Shown here: positions 1-11,700 of the stretch, in pieces | Layout of the letters: each line of letters begins with the position of its first letter | Position numbering within the stretch: position 1 is the first letter of the stretch | From: Diprion similis | Lineage: Eukaryota > Arthropoda > Insecta > Hymenoptera > Diprionidae | DNA length: 64,000 nucleotides | Direction: 5' to 3' | NCBI RefSeq assembly: GCF_021155765.1 | Contig: NC_060111.1 | Coordinates: 2,661,997 to 2,725,996, forward strand | Notes under the pieces: model-generated | What the model was told of the DNA's origin: nothing | The model's input: the letters and a program-made list of their open reading frames with translations, nothing else | Databases searched by the model: none | Position numbers and translations under genes: made by a program

Positions 1-3000
1 CAATAAGGTAAGAGCTAGTGCAACACCATTTAATTTCAATCTCTGCACGAGGATTTTACTTAATTGGTTCTTGATCCATTTTTTCTTTTTTTCTCTCAAT
101 CCTATGCTGTCATTGCGCACAGTATCTAAATATTTTAAGGGACATATTTTCTATATGTTCTTCAATAAACATCGAATGATTCATCAATGATTCATTAATC
201 AGCCTGGCTTATAAATTTTCACATAATTATCGTACTGTTGTAAAATTCTATAAAAGTTCTCAGATTGGTATCATGTAATTGATTCGTAACTGTGGTAATC
301 GTCTTTCTGTACTTATATTACGATAGTGTTATTGCCTCGTGCATAGATTGATCATTGCTTTTTATGATTAAAGCTCGAGTACAGTATCAGTAGCGGCGGT
401 CAAGTATAAATCTGTTGTAGTCGTAATCATCCTTTGATACTCGTTATCTGAAAGTAAACAATTCAAGGTATTAAAGCACGCATCAAAATAAATTGTTAAT
501 CGACATAGAATTTCAACGTACATATTTTATTGCATCATATTTTGCAGTCTTTGCTTGTCAATTAATTTATTCTTGTCAGTATCTAAAATGCTAATAATTG
601 AATACTGGAAAAAAACGTACGAAAACTTCATTTGCTGAATGTAAAGAAACACATTTTTATCAGCATGATCTGCTTTTTTTACTTATCTCTTCGACCTTCA
701 GCCTTAGCCTAATATTTGACATTGCCCGTGCGCTCTAGATGGATAGTAGTTAATTACATGCTACACTTAACTTCATCAGTACACAACCAATTTTGATAGA
801 AGATTTTTCATTCATATTTTCCAAAGATTATCTCGTAGTGCCTCTGCTTCTAAAATAGGTATCTCAGCTTTCCTGCAAAATTGAATATATTTTTGTCTTC
901 AAGTTATATTCTACTCTGCAAATTGTACTGCTAGAGCCTTTCATAACTATAATTCACAGTTGATTCACTTATGTGATCACTCAGCTACCACTTACTGCGT
1001 AATTATTCTTCTTTAGAGTCTGAGTACTACTTCACAGGAGACTCCAACGTCTGAGGACTATGGTAGAAACAGACCAAGGCACATTCTCTAGACTCCTGTT
1101 CGCCTCCCGTATCAATCCGATTTTCCATGATACACCCATGTTTAACCACAATGTGTATTTTCACGTAAAGTACCTCCTTGTCTCCTTCCCATCATATTCT
1201 AACTCTCAATAGGATATTCACGACCTATATTTGTTCATATTTCAAACTTGTTGGTTCCTCTTATGACTCAAAGGATACAATAAGTCACAGATCTAGCATG
1301 TTTCATTACTCAAGGGTTTATTATAAAATTTAGTGTAAAAATATCAATGTTTAAGCACGCTTATTTTCTAATAGAATGAAAAATTTTATTCATCTTTAAA
1401 ATTAAGCTTATTACATTTCTCCAATTTATCCTTTTATAATTATTGTTCAATTCGTTTGCCTAGTTGGTGAAAATTTTATGATACTTACAACGTGTTCAAT
1501 TCGTCTTCTAGCAAATATTAGTTTATGCATAAATACTGAAAATTCACGTAAATCAGTGACGCAACACTATTTTCCAACTGCAGTTGTCCCCTGGTCGAGA
1601 TGGGTCGGACACAGATATGGAGCCCACTGCTTCGCAATCGGCTGATTGTGAACCAACACCACCATTACAGAGACATGGGTCTAAAAGCAACTTCTTTCTA
1701 CCACCTGTAGAAGGTAGCGATTCTCCAAGGCACCCGCCATCTTCGCAACATCGTCATCCAATGCATTACCCCAGAGGCAGTCCACACCCAAGGCCAAGGT
1801 TTGAAATTTCTCCTACCGATTCTACATTTGAATTCATGATAAATAAATTATGACATAAATAATGACATCCCATGTAATACAAAGCTTTCTTATGTTCCTT
1901 CATGTTGTTCGTATATTTCATTGAACAAATTCTTTGATAGTAATTGAAACCTCATTTCGTATTCCAGAGGCATGGACGGATCCCGAAGTCATACTCCTGA
2001 CCCTCTGTCACCAGAGGCAGGTGGCGGTTCTCCAGCCCAAGGACCTCAACGTGGTCAAGGACAAGTCGGGGCCAGTCCTACCATGCAACAACGCATTAAA
2101 GCTATTGGAGTGCCAACACCGCTTGCTATTTCCAGCCCTATTCGAAGGTATGTTTTTATCGATAATCAGGAGTAAATTTATCACACGAATGTTATTATTC
2201 TCTAAGAACAAGTTGCCTAATACAAGTAATGGCAATATGATTATTACTACCTAATTTCTGTTTATTTCAAAGTTATTATTCACACAGTTCCATCTTGAAT
2301 GTGCAAGAAAATTTCTTTAACTAAAACTATCTTTGTGTCTACACATACGTCTTTTCACAGCTTTTTGTGTATACAAATACTTATCTACGGCAATCGTGAT
2401 AGCTGTTTCACGCTTTGCTTCGTACAACGATGGAACCAATTGAAATATGAACTAACGTTGATGTTCAGTTTTTGAAACAATTCGTTTTTCTTTCATGCAG
2501 TAGTTTAAAAGTTTCTCGTCGAACGGATTATTTCTTCATTGAGTCACCTATATTGCGATCTGTGGAATTTTTATGTTTTTAAAATGAGTTTGTTCGTTCT
2601 TCAAATGGCAAATAAAAATACAACATTTTTCACGACCAGTGCACGCATAGTTATTACAACGTCGTACAGGTTGAATTTTAAAGTTATACAGATGGTATTA
2701 TAACAGTGTACTATGAGAAACGAAAATATTCTAGTGCGATAGTCTGCATGTATGAAAGGTACAGGTATATGGTATATAGATAAGTTTGTGTCCCACCGCA
2801 GGGGGTGGTAACTCCAAGGAGCTGTTCTGACGTCATGTTGCGACCTATGGCAGGTAAACACGAACTTGATCCTATGAGGAACTACTGTAGTTTAAAAACT
2901 CCGCTTTCTTGTACACACTTAGGTATTGCTATGTATTTTCATTTACTTCACTAGTTGCCTTAAATTTTTTGAACAGGAATGACGCGCTGCTCCTGTATGT

Positions 3001-3838
3001 CTCGCCAGAGCCGTATTTGTGTGGCTGCAATGCTCAGCACTCGCATACCCGTTGGTTCACTGTACATTGCTATGTTACGTACATGGTAACGCTAGTTCAC
3101 GCTCAATGATCAAGATTAAATAGGTGAATGGAATGTCTATGTTACAGATCCAACCCTGGTACACCGACGCAGGTACGCCGTCCAGATTTCATTGGCGTAA
3201 CCGAAGCTCCTACGTACTATGACATACAGCAAACCCTCCACGGTCCCCAGGCTAACAATGGCACAGGGGCAGCAACTAACTACAGTCCCCAAAGACGTTT
3301 TCTTTCCGAAGGTGAATTAGTACGCCAGGGAAATGATCTCCCTTATGCCAGGACAACAAATACTGTTGACAATATACGAGAGTTAGCCAGCTCTCCACAG
3401 CGAGGTGTTTACATGTGGAAGGATACCTCGCCAGGCAGTTATCCAGTTCCGGCTGGTATTCCGGTTCATCAATCCCCCTCGCAACGACCTCCCCCACCTT
3501 ACGATTACTATCGTTCAAATCCCACTAGTCCTACACAGCAACCATACACCAATGCTCCTAGGGCAGTTTATCACCCTGCAATGCGTGGCGGTGTTCCAGT
3601 CTTCCCACCTCATCAGCCCCACCAGTCTCCTCAAGTGAAGAGAAAAACTATGGCCACGCCGACAACTCCGACATCGGGCGACGGACGTCGCAGGCCAATG
3701 TCGTTCGTAAGGGCCCTGGAAATGACGGATTCTATGGAAATGGTAGCTGCGCCTGGCGACTCAAGATCTCAGAGGCCTACGACTCCTACGCCTGATCGTG
3801 CGAGTGTTTACGATATGAACTATGAAATATCGGTATAA
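1..3838 (+). CDS. 3' end of a proline-rich protein (partial; possibly sickle-tail/KIAA1217-like)
   Basis: Four exons fit one frame: 1-7 (tail of an exon ending at a strong GTAAGA donor), 1584-1798, 1968-2147 and 3148-3838 with a TAA stop. Phases agree at each junction (0, 2, 2). The visible protein is about 360 residues, rich in Pro, Ser, Thr, Gln and His. It has many S/T-P sites, PPPPYDYY, and a more ordered end containing RRPMSFVRALEMTD shortly before the C-terminus. No catalytic domain, membrane segment or signal peptide is visible. It looks like the disordered tail of a large scaffold or cytoskeletal protein. A sickle-tail/KIAA1217 (SRCIN1-like coiled-coil) protein is a weak guess from memory; the family is not established from the sequence. 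The 5' part lies outside the window. The next gene, INO80E, is convergent. Confidence 0.7.
1017..1091 (+). CDS. Candidate alternative 3'-terminal exon of the first gene
   Basis: A pyrimidine tract and AG acceptor end at 1016. The following 25 codons read SLSTTSQETPTSEDY and on to a TAG at 1089-1091. The phase (0) equals that of the exon at 1584, so the upstream donor at 8 could splice to either. Use of this exon would replace the whole proline-rich tail with 24 residues. This is seen only as signals plus phase; no transcript evidence is available. Confidence 0.3.
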   Translation, partial: SLSTTSQETPTSEDYGRNRPRHIL

Positions 3839-4042
3839 CCCACAGTTTCAATCTCCATTCCATCGTATGATTGGGTGGAGGCCAGTAACAAACCACTAGC
3901 CATATTACGGTTCGTTGACTCGAAATACACCGGGACTTATACGGGTTATGAAATATCTGTTTGAATTATTTATCAATCTGTGTCCCAGTCGGTATGTAAT
4001 GATTTACGCGATGTCGTACTACGGTATAATTTTCATATCGTA

Positions 4043-4065
4043 CCCCCCCCCCCCCCCCCCCCCCC
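4043..4065 (+). repeat. Poly-C homopolymer (23 bases)
   Basis: An uninterrupted run of C starts shortly after the stop codon of the first gene. The exact length may be affected by sequencing or assembly. Confidence 0.95.
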
Positions 4066-4299
4066 AAAAGTAATCCAGGATATTCACATTACGGTTCATG
4101 ATTTTATTGAATTCTCAACGATCATATCCTCGAGGATTAGAGACCTACACAAGACAAACCTTGACAGAAACCTAGAGTAGTTCCAGAAAATCTGGCTGTA
4201 TATTCGTGCTATTCACAGACACTGTTAAATTTTGGAAGTAGAGAATGCTTCTTCACAGTTTTGGTTACACCATATGTCTTGCAACAGCAACATATTACA

Positions 4300-4709
4300 T
4301 ACCGCATTGTTCCGAATATAAGTCGACCCTGGACATTAGTCCAAGTTTTAAGCAAGACCCCTAGTCTTCACTCTGCATTTCAGGATTTCATTTTAGATAC
4401 TGAATATAATTCGCCTTTTATGACAAAATTGATATCACAAGAGTATATTTACATATTAATTTATAAATTGCAATTTTCTCAAGTAAGTATGTTAATCAAT
4501 GAAACTTGGGTAGATTAAAATGTGACAGTTTGAATTCCATTGGTCTAATTTGATCATTTAACAATTCATCAAAAACAATTTCAGTCTGCAAGGTAAAGTT
4601 CTCAAAAAATCCCGAATTTAAGTCGACCCCGCGTATAAGTGTAGGACGATTTTTTGGGGTCATGTTAGCAAAAAAAAAAACCTCGACTTATATTCGGACC
4701 AATATGGTA
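4300..4709. mobile_element. Non-autonomous DNA transposon (MITE, pogo/Tc1-mariner-like ends)
   Basis: The left end begins TACCGCATTGTTCCGAATAT, and the reverse complement of the right end begins TACCATATTGGTCCGAATAT. The match continues through AAGTCGA, giving terminal inverted repeats of about 27 bp with four mismatches. Both ends start with TA, the expected target duplication of the Tc1/mariner/pogo superfamily. A second, diverged copy of the AAGTCGACC block lies inside the right half (about 4613-4628). There is no transposase frame; the short reading frame across 4261-4518 is incidental. Length is about 410 bp. The superfamily assignment is inferred from the TA termini and terminal sequence style. 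Confidence 0.75.
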
Positions 4710-6717
4710 CTGTACGATACAACAGAAGTAACAACGTCATACCATTGTTGGCACGAGACTTACCGTACTACACACAATTCGATTACTTTATGCGCAAAGA
4801 AAAAAAACTTTCTTTCGTATTGCAGTAATCACACAAAACTCGTCCAACTATTGTAGTATAAAGAGAACGTTGGTAGCAAATGTCATTTCAAGTAACTTTA
4901 AGACGGCAGAAGATGACTAGAGTTTTTGTAATCCATTCTCCAATTCTGCAAAGCATCTGCTCCTATTAGTATTTGTTGCTATTGATTCGAATTAATCTAT
5001 TTTTAGTATTTGTTGAGACCGGTTTACACTTTTATACAGTGTTATCGTGGCTTGAAAGTAAAAACCACACAAAAGATGGATGTTTTTATTTGGGTGTTTA
5101 TCACGTTGTGGTTATCATGGTGAAATGAACCTTAGCGATAACAATTCAGACAACCCTTCAAATAACATGTCTCCCTGTCCATTAACAAAGTTACTTAATC
5201 GACTCAAGTCATGATAAGAAATAGAATAACAAATTCATATGTGTAAAATAATCGTGAAATGTGTAGTAAGTTTTTAATATACATATTTAAAAATATTTAT
5301 ACACAAATAATAAATACAAGACTTTTTAATTTTTTTCTATTTGTTACGACCTTTATATTAATTTAGCAACGTGCCCGTTTAAATCTTAAACGATTTGTTT
5401 GGCCACAGATTCTTGACAAAGGAAATGCCAAACCATTAATCAATAATCGCGTATTCGGTATTTTCTTTATTTTCATAGTTTGACCGACAGTTTATGTGAC
5501 TGGCAGAAAAGAGACTCATTTCGCGGTGCAGAAATCAATTTGTAATATAAACGTTAAACCTATATAATAGTTATAACTTCATTGTCCCTGCAATTCTTTG
5601 TATGATTCAATGTAATTCTTATTCATCCTGTACAGAACTATAAGAATCCGAATTACCTACTATTTTGTCGGCTTTAAGCATACCAGTACTGGACTCGATA
5701 TTGTGTATACAAGTTGTTGAACACAAGATACATAATTGACGATAATCACTGTTCGTGAAAGGATTACAGTAATCGTTATTGTTACTATTAATGATGCTAC
5801 TGTAGCTATTATTTTTACAATCATCGTCAGTATCATATTTTTTCTATTTTCCTATCAAGTTGAAATTTTCCTAATTTTTCTGTCATGATAGTTGCGTAAA
5901 CAGTTATGCGTGTATAAAGTCAAAGTATTTGTTTGAAATTAACGTCACTGTAACGACGTCGTTGGATTACTCTTGTATAAACGTATACCTATGTATTAAA
6001 AGAATAATTTGATATAAAGTGATCTACTGACTTAAGTTTCAATGTGCAAGAATATGCGCGTGACTTACAATGATTACCCAAGTTTCCCCTGTATTGCTGT
6101 TGTAGTTATTGTGTGAAAAGTAGAATGTTGTAGATATAAATTCAATCAAATTCAACAAACGCAGCTGCAATGGGACCAGTCGGCTAAGTTTTTCGTTTCC
6201 CATTTTTTCTCACCTTCGCTGTTCATGGCATTATATTGATTGTAATATGCTGAGAAAGAAATATTGAATTAAATTAGACTATGTAATAGAGTAGATTAGT
6301 GTGGGTTTGAATGAATTATTTTTCGAGGCGAATAGTTTTGTTTACTGAAAATGTCAGCTGTCAGAATTTTACAAAGAGAAAATTGCGCCTATCTTGGATG
6401 CAAAAAAAAAGAGGAGCCTGATTAATTCATTTATCATCGTAAAATTTGTTTAACATTTTATTGGGCACAGAGTCGTTTCTTTACGTGCTTTGATACTTCT
6501 CTAGGGCTGTTGGACTAAATTATCCGAAAGAAATTATTGAAAGATGTGAGAAAATCGTTCAATGAGTATGAATAACAAGTTCTGTTATCTTATGTAAAAA
6601 AATTCATTTCATTTATATTATAATGAATACAATTAAATTATTTGAATAAAATGAAGATAATTGTATGAATTGAATGTGCAATTTATAATTTATTAGTAAA
6701 CTGTAAGTGAGTGTAGA

Positions 6718-7912
6718 TCACTCAGCTGTCATGTCCACACTGAGGCAATCTTCACCCATATTGCTTGGCGATGTTTCCAGTTCTCCGACTTCGTTGGACT
6801 CACTGAAAAACGATACAACTACCAGTAATTACTACTCTGCATCGAATTTGAAGGACTCTATTGCTACTACAGCCCCGAATTCAATTTGGTTCGAGATAAG
6901 AATACTTTGGAAGAGAGAGCCTTTGGAATAAAGTAAAACAAGTTTCACCTGTCCAATGAAGGATCATTGCTGAACATTTCTGTGGGTACTGTGGGTGGCG
7001 CCTTCTCTGGAACAAGTTCGAGGTATGTCTGGCGTGATTCTAAATGCCGTTCTACTTCTTCCGGTGTCATATGACCGTCGGACATCAAAGATATAGGTAG
7101 CATATTATTGGATGAATGCACCTTCACATGGAAGAAAAATTTTAGAAATTTAACAAGAATGCTGCTTTTAAACGGGCAATAAAAATGTAAACATATAAGT
7201 ATTCTTTGAATACTGTTATTAATTATTTCATTATTTCACTGGTCTTAAGAGACTCACAATGAGTGATTAAAAATAAAGACCTTTAAAGGAAGAAAGATAC
7301 TTACTGCAGGTGTATTCTGTGCCTTGGGTGGTTTGGGAACAGGTTTTTTCTTTTTACTAGTACTGAGAGGTTTCATGGGTGCTGATTGGTGATGAACTGA
7401 ATGGTTGTTAACGTTTGCCTCAATTTTTTTTCTGAAATTCAATTATAGTTCATTTTTTTTTGTTCAGCCGTCATAAGTGATACCTAAGAATGGGAAATTT
7501 TAGGACACCTTTTGGAAGTATCAAGTCTAGAAGCTTCGTCATCGGATGATTCAGTTTCATCACTTTCACTGAATGAAGCATCAACTTTTTCATATTGTAG
7601 TAATCGATCGAGTAGAAAACTTTTGTCTCTGTTGACTTTTAGCAATTTCCGTTGCGTCGATCTCAGAGCTTCTTGAAAACATTCATTTTCCTATTAATAA
7701 ACCAAGCAATTAGTCTATTACAAACTGCAATTTATTTTCTGGGTATCATGAACCAATCATTCACTTACATAAATGAGAAACTTCAGTTTACGTTTCAGGC
7801 TTCTGTATTGTGCCTTGTAGTTTGGAGCCTCTTCCTCTGGACTGTCTTCGTCATCATCCTCTGCATCTGCGTTGTTGTTTGCGATGGACCGGCAATACCA
7901 TCCTTCCAACAT
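6718..7912 (-). CDS. INO80E: INO80 complex subunit E
   Basis: Five coding exons on the minus strand: 7912-7769, 7690-7509, 7431-7305, 7121-6949 and 6802-6718, 236 residues in all (human 244). INO80E is a metazoan accessory subunit of the INO80 nucleosome remodeller in the nucleus. The diagnostic block spans residues 32-82, starting [18 protein letters not shown], a coiled coil nearly identical to the vertebrate protein. It is followed by an acidic Ser/Asp stretch, a Lys/Pro-rich basic region (about 122-135), [13 protein letters not shown], and an acidic tail ending DMTAE. The splice after residue 108 uses a GTGTCC donor; the nearby GTATCA donor would bring in a stop, so phase decides. The start is the first in-frame ATG; a TGA lies just upstream, and an out-of-frame ATG at 7919 opens a 21-codon uORF. 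A 5' noncoding exon probably ends at 8146. The gene is divergent from Claspin. Confidence 0.92.
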
Positions 7913-8721
7913 TGATCATCTGTAACTAAGGTAATAAGTTGAAGTTGAACGGTACCGAAGATTTTGAAATATTAGAAATTTGAGGGGAAAAAACATGATT
8001 CTCTTTCACCTTCTTATTGAAATGATCGAGGTTAATTTTCATCCGTTAAACATAATTACATTATACATTCGATTAGTAACAATCGTGACGTCTGTGGGAA
8101 AGGTAAAAACGCTTATTAGATTAATACTGTATTAATTCAACTTACCTGAAACACCAGAGATATTTTCTGGACGTCGTAAAAATTTGCGCCGATTGATTAT
8201 TATGAAGGTAAATAAGATATTTGTGACTGACTTCCATTCCAGGATTTGTTATCGATTCTTCCAGTATTTCAACACTCGTTGCAAATCGACCGGAAACCGG
8301 AACCTATTTACAACTGACAACAGATCACCCTCCACACCGTATACCAATATTCTGTTGTGTCGACCAATCTACCTCTATTGCATTATCTCCGGTTTTCTTC
8401 CCTGTCCATGTATTCTAGTATTTTGGCGCGAAATGTCATAACCGTAATCATTACCGTGATGAGCGAACGATGACTGCAATTTCAGGCCCCAAAACATTTG
8501 TAACAAACTAAAACGAATATTTTCTGAATTATGAAAAATAGGCTGTTAAATATCGACACGTAGCTGACGTAAGTTAGTACTTATTATATTTTCCTTACAA
8601 AAATGTTATAATAAGGCTGAAAACGAATTGTCTAAATGTTAAAAGTATCTACTGTTAGATTTCGAAGCTATTTATCGAAAATCTTATATAAATTATATTA
8701 TAATAATGTTACAGCAATAAA
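7913..8721. promoter_or_regulatory. Shared upstream region of INO80E and Claspin
   Basis: The two genes point away from each other here. On the minus strand, a CAG followed by GTAAGTT at 8146/8145 fits the donor of an INO80E 5' noncoding exon. On the plus strand, a GTAAGT donor at 8569 and the acceptor at 8713-8714 define a likely 146-bp intron in the Claspin 5' UTR. Transcription starts therefore probably lie between 8147 and 8568, around the E2F-type site. Confidence 0.6.
8421..8433. promoter_or_regulatory. E2F-type site
   Basis: TTTTGGCGCGAAA is a near-palindromic match to the E2F/DP consensus TTTSSCGC on both strands. It lies between Claspin and INO80E, about 140 bp upstream of the presumed Claspin 5' UTR donor. 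E2F control of Claspin is known in vertebrates; its use here is inference. Confidence 0.6.
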
Positions 8722-11700
8722 ATGACGACTACAGAAACATCAGTAAACGTTCATAGTGATTTTCAATCAATGGCTGGTGATGACTCGAGCTCAGGAGATG
8801 ATGTTGTTGTACAGCGTAGAAGTAGAAGTAAAGTCTTACCTTCTGACGACGAAGGAGACGAAGGTGATACTGATTCTGCAGAACTGAAAATGGTCGATCG
8901 AAATGTTGCCAGTCACAAGGAAACAACAAGTTTAAATAAATGTGAAGTGTCAGATGTTGGAAATATAGGCTGTGAAGATAATGAGATGTCAGAAGATATA
9001 TGTGGCGGTTCACAAAGTAATGGCAAAATATCTAAAAGATCCAAAGAAGAGCTAGACATTTCTACAAATTTTTCCAAAGCGATATCACAGAGTGATGATA
9101 ATGTCAGAAACGAAGAGAAGTCCTGGAATCCAACTAGGCTTTCACGTATTCTAGACAGTGATTCTGAAGATGAAGATTTCAATTCACTGTTTACACAAAA
9201 AGCGACCAGTAAAATCAAGAATTCTTCTCTGCAAACTCCTGGTTCCGATGACTTTTATCAAACAATTGACGGTCATAAGAGTGCAAACGGTAATAAACTT
9301 AAAAGAGTCATAGGCAGTGATTCAGAAGATGAGAAAGTCGCTGATAATAGAGAACTTTCAAGTATTATCAGTGTGGCTGATAAAATTAAAAATAACAAAA
9401 ATATCTTGGTAAGTATTTATTCGTTTGTTCTACAGTTATGTTTGAAAAACTGATCAATTACATGGTCTAGTGTTCAAGATTTTTTTAAGAATAACACAAG
9501 GGATCGTTTAGAAGTAAAAAAATAATTTTTCACCTTGTGCAACAATGAAAGTAGTAATCTGTTATCACCTATGTTTCTTGTAATTTCCTGGAAAATGTGT
9601 CGAAAAGTTTTCAATTGATTGTAAACAGAAGCCAGATAAAATCAGCGCACTAATTGATACGGATTCTGAAGATGATCTCCCAACCAGGCGTGAATTTGAA
9701 ACATCATCAAATGAAAATGAGCATTCCGCCACATCGACTAATGTTATAAGCAAAAAAGGAAAGTCGGAGAAGAAACGAAGTGTGCGTAAAATTTCTATAG
9801 CTATGTATGGTAATTAAGTAATTATATTGCTAATAATTAGACCAATAATCTGGTATGTGTAATTTTAGGGATCGATCAGAGCAGCGAAGGAAGAAGCGAT
9901 GCGTGAGATACATAGTGAAACGCAGAGAATGCTAAGAGAAAGCCAAGTTTATCTACCTTATCACAGACCCAAACAACGCACGCTACAAGAATTTTTGAAC
10001 AGGAAGAAAAGTTTGCCAAAACTACCTGCAACACTGGCTACTGCAGCGAAAGTTAGAATGTCTGGTGAGCTTGTGGGGTAAGAATCTGAATTTTCTATTA
10101 TTCTTGGAACGGAAATGTGTAATGAGCTATGCATTTAGTGTTCGGACATATATTAAATTAGGGATAATATTTGCCGGCAGCAAAGTTTTGGAGGAGAAGG
10201 AGAAAGAAGCAGAACTCTTTTACAAATCATCATCAGAATCTGATAGCGAAGACCCTGGTTCCACTGCCACCAACACACAGCTACAAGCAAACGTTGTTAA
10301 TAATGATGTGAAAACTATTCCTATCGAAGACACTCAGAAAGTCACAACTAATGACCTCCAAAATTGCCAGAATAAAAAAGAGATTATTAAACAAGGAGAT
10401 AAGAACATTGGTGTGCCAAGGAAATTGTTTAGCGCCGAGAATGAATTCAACGTAGCTGATTGTCCCTCACCTGTTGAAGATGATGATTTGGAAGAAATGT
10501 CAAGTGTAAATACACACCCCAATCAACGACGTAAAGAATTTAAACATGGTCTAAATAGTGTTAGCATACCAAGAAAATTATTTGAATCAGAATGTGAGGA
10601 GCCAACGGATGCAAATTTTACAACAACCCAGGAAAGTCAGGATATCAATACCGTTGACAAAGTTCAGGAAAATTGCGAGGAAGGCAGTAAGCAATTGACA
10701 ATTTTAAATGAGTTAGATCCGCTGGTAGAGAGTCAAAACGCTGATCGACTTGTGGAAAATCAAAACACTAGGATAAACGAATCAACCGAAGATAAGGAAA
10801 ATTTTGAACTCAAAATGTCAGAAGATCCATTTGAATTGGTGGGGAAGATGACAGATCTGCAAAGCAATAAAGTTACGAAAGTTGGTGAAAACAAATTTGA
10901 AGCTATAATAGATACGCCGTTCATTAATAATCATGAGGTTTTTGAATTGAACGACAAAAAGAAAACAGAATCTGAGATACGTATTGCTAATGAAATTTTA
11001 GCGGAGAATAACAAGACTGAATCTAATGAACTTCACTTGGGCTCATCAGAGTCTTCCGAATTGTCATCAATTGCTAGCAAGTCACAGCGCAATAAAGAAG
11101 ATCAAGAATGTGAAGATGAACCAATAGGTCATGTTTATGGATTACCACTACCAGAATTCGATGGTGAAAAGCCCAGAGTAATGAAAACTTTAATTCTACC
11201 AAGCATTATGAAATTAATTCCGAAACTTCAAGGGTCACCAGGTATGATGGTTGAACTGTCGTCTCCAAAAGCTGGTCTTGACGAATTGAGGAAAAGATTT
11301 TTAAAGCACTCTGTTAAAAAAACTTTCGATTCTAGTTCAGAAGTTACTGTAATGCACACAGAGCAGACCGCAAGTGGTCTCAAAGTTATAAATGAAGTTC
11401 TACCGTATAAAGCACCAAGTAATGAAAATAACGAGGTTTCGGAATTAAGCAAACCTGGCACAAAATTCATGCGCTTGAAGAAAGAGTTGCAGCATCAGAT
11501 GGCAGTACAACGCACCAATGAATGGAAACAAAAGGAAATGGAAATTGAAAACTCAAAGAACGATGACGTTTACGATGATGAGTTGTCTGATTGTGAAATG
11601 GCAGATGATGCTAACAAAGATGACGAGCTGAGCGATACTGAAATAAGTGAACCTGAAGAAGATGACATACCCATCACAGATAAAAAAGAAACTTACAAAA

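Larger units (their letters stand above)
3839..6717. other. 3' UTR and intergenic DNA between convergent genes
   Basis: This stretch follows the stop of the proline-rich gene and precedes the INO80E stop on the other strand. It is AT-rich with no credible exon. It holds a long C homopolymer (4043-4065) and a TIR element (4300-4709). A long 3' UTR, as is common for neuronal or cytoskeletal genes, could occupy part of it. Confidence 0.7.

Noticed and set aside
2979-3109. Possible extra exon of the first gene starting after the AG near 2978
   Set aside because: The frame is open and phase-compatible, but its composition is unlike the flanking proline-rich exons and the exon at 3148 joins 2147 cleanly.
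10065-10180. Upstream extension of the large Claspin exon
   Set aside because: The GTAAGA donor at 10078 and the acceptor before 10181 give a phase-correct intron; the extension has no family similarity.
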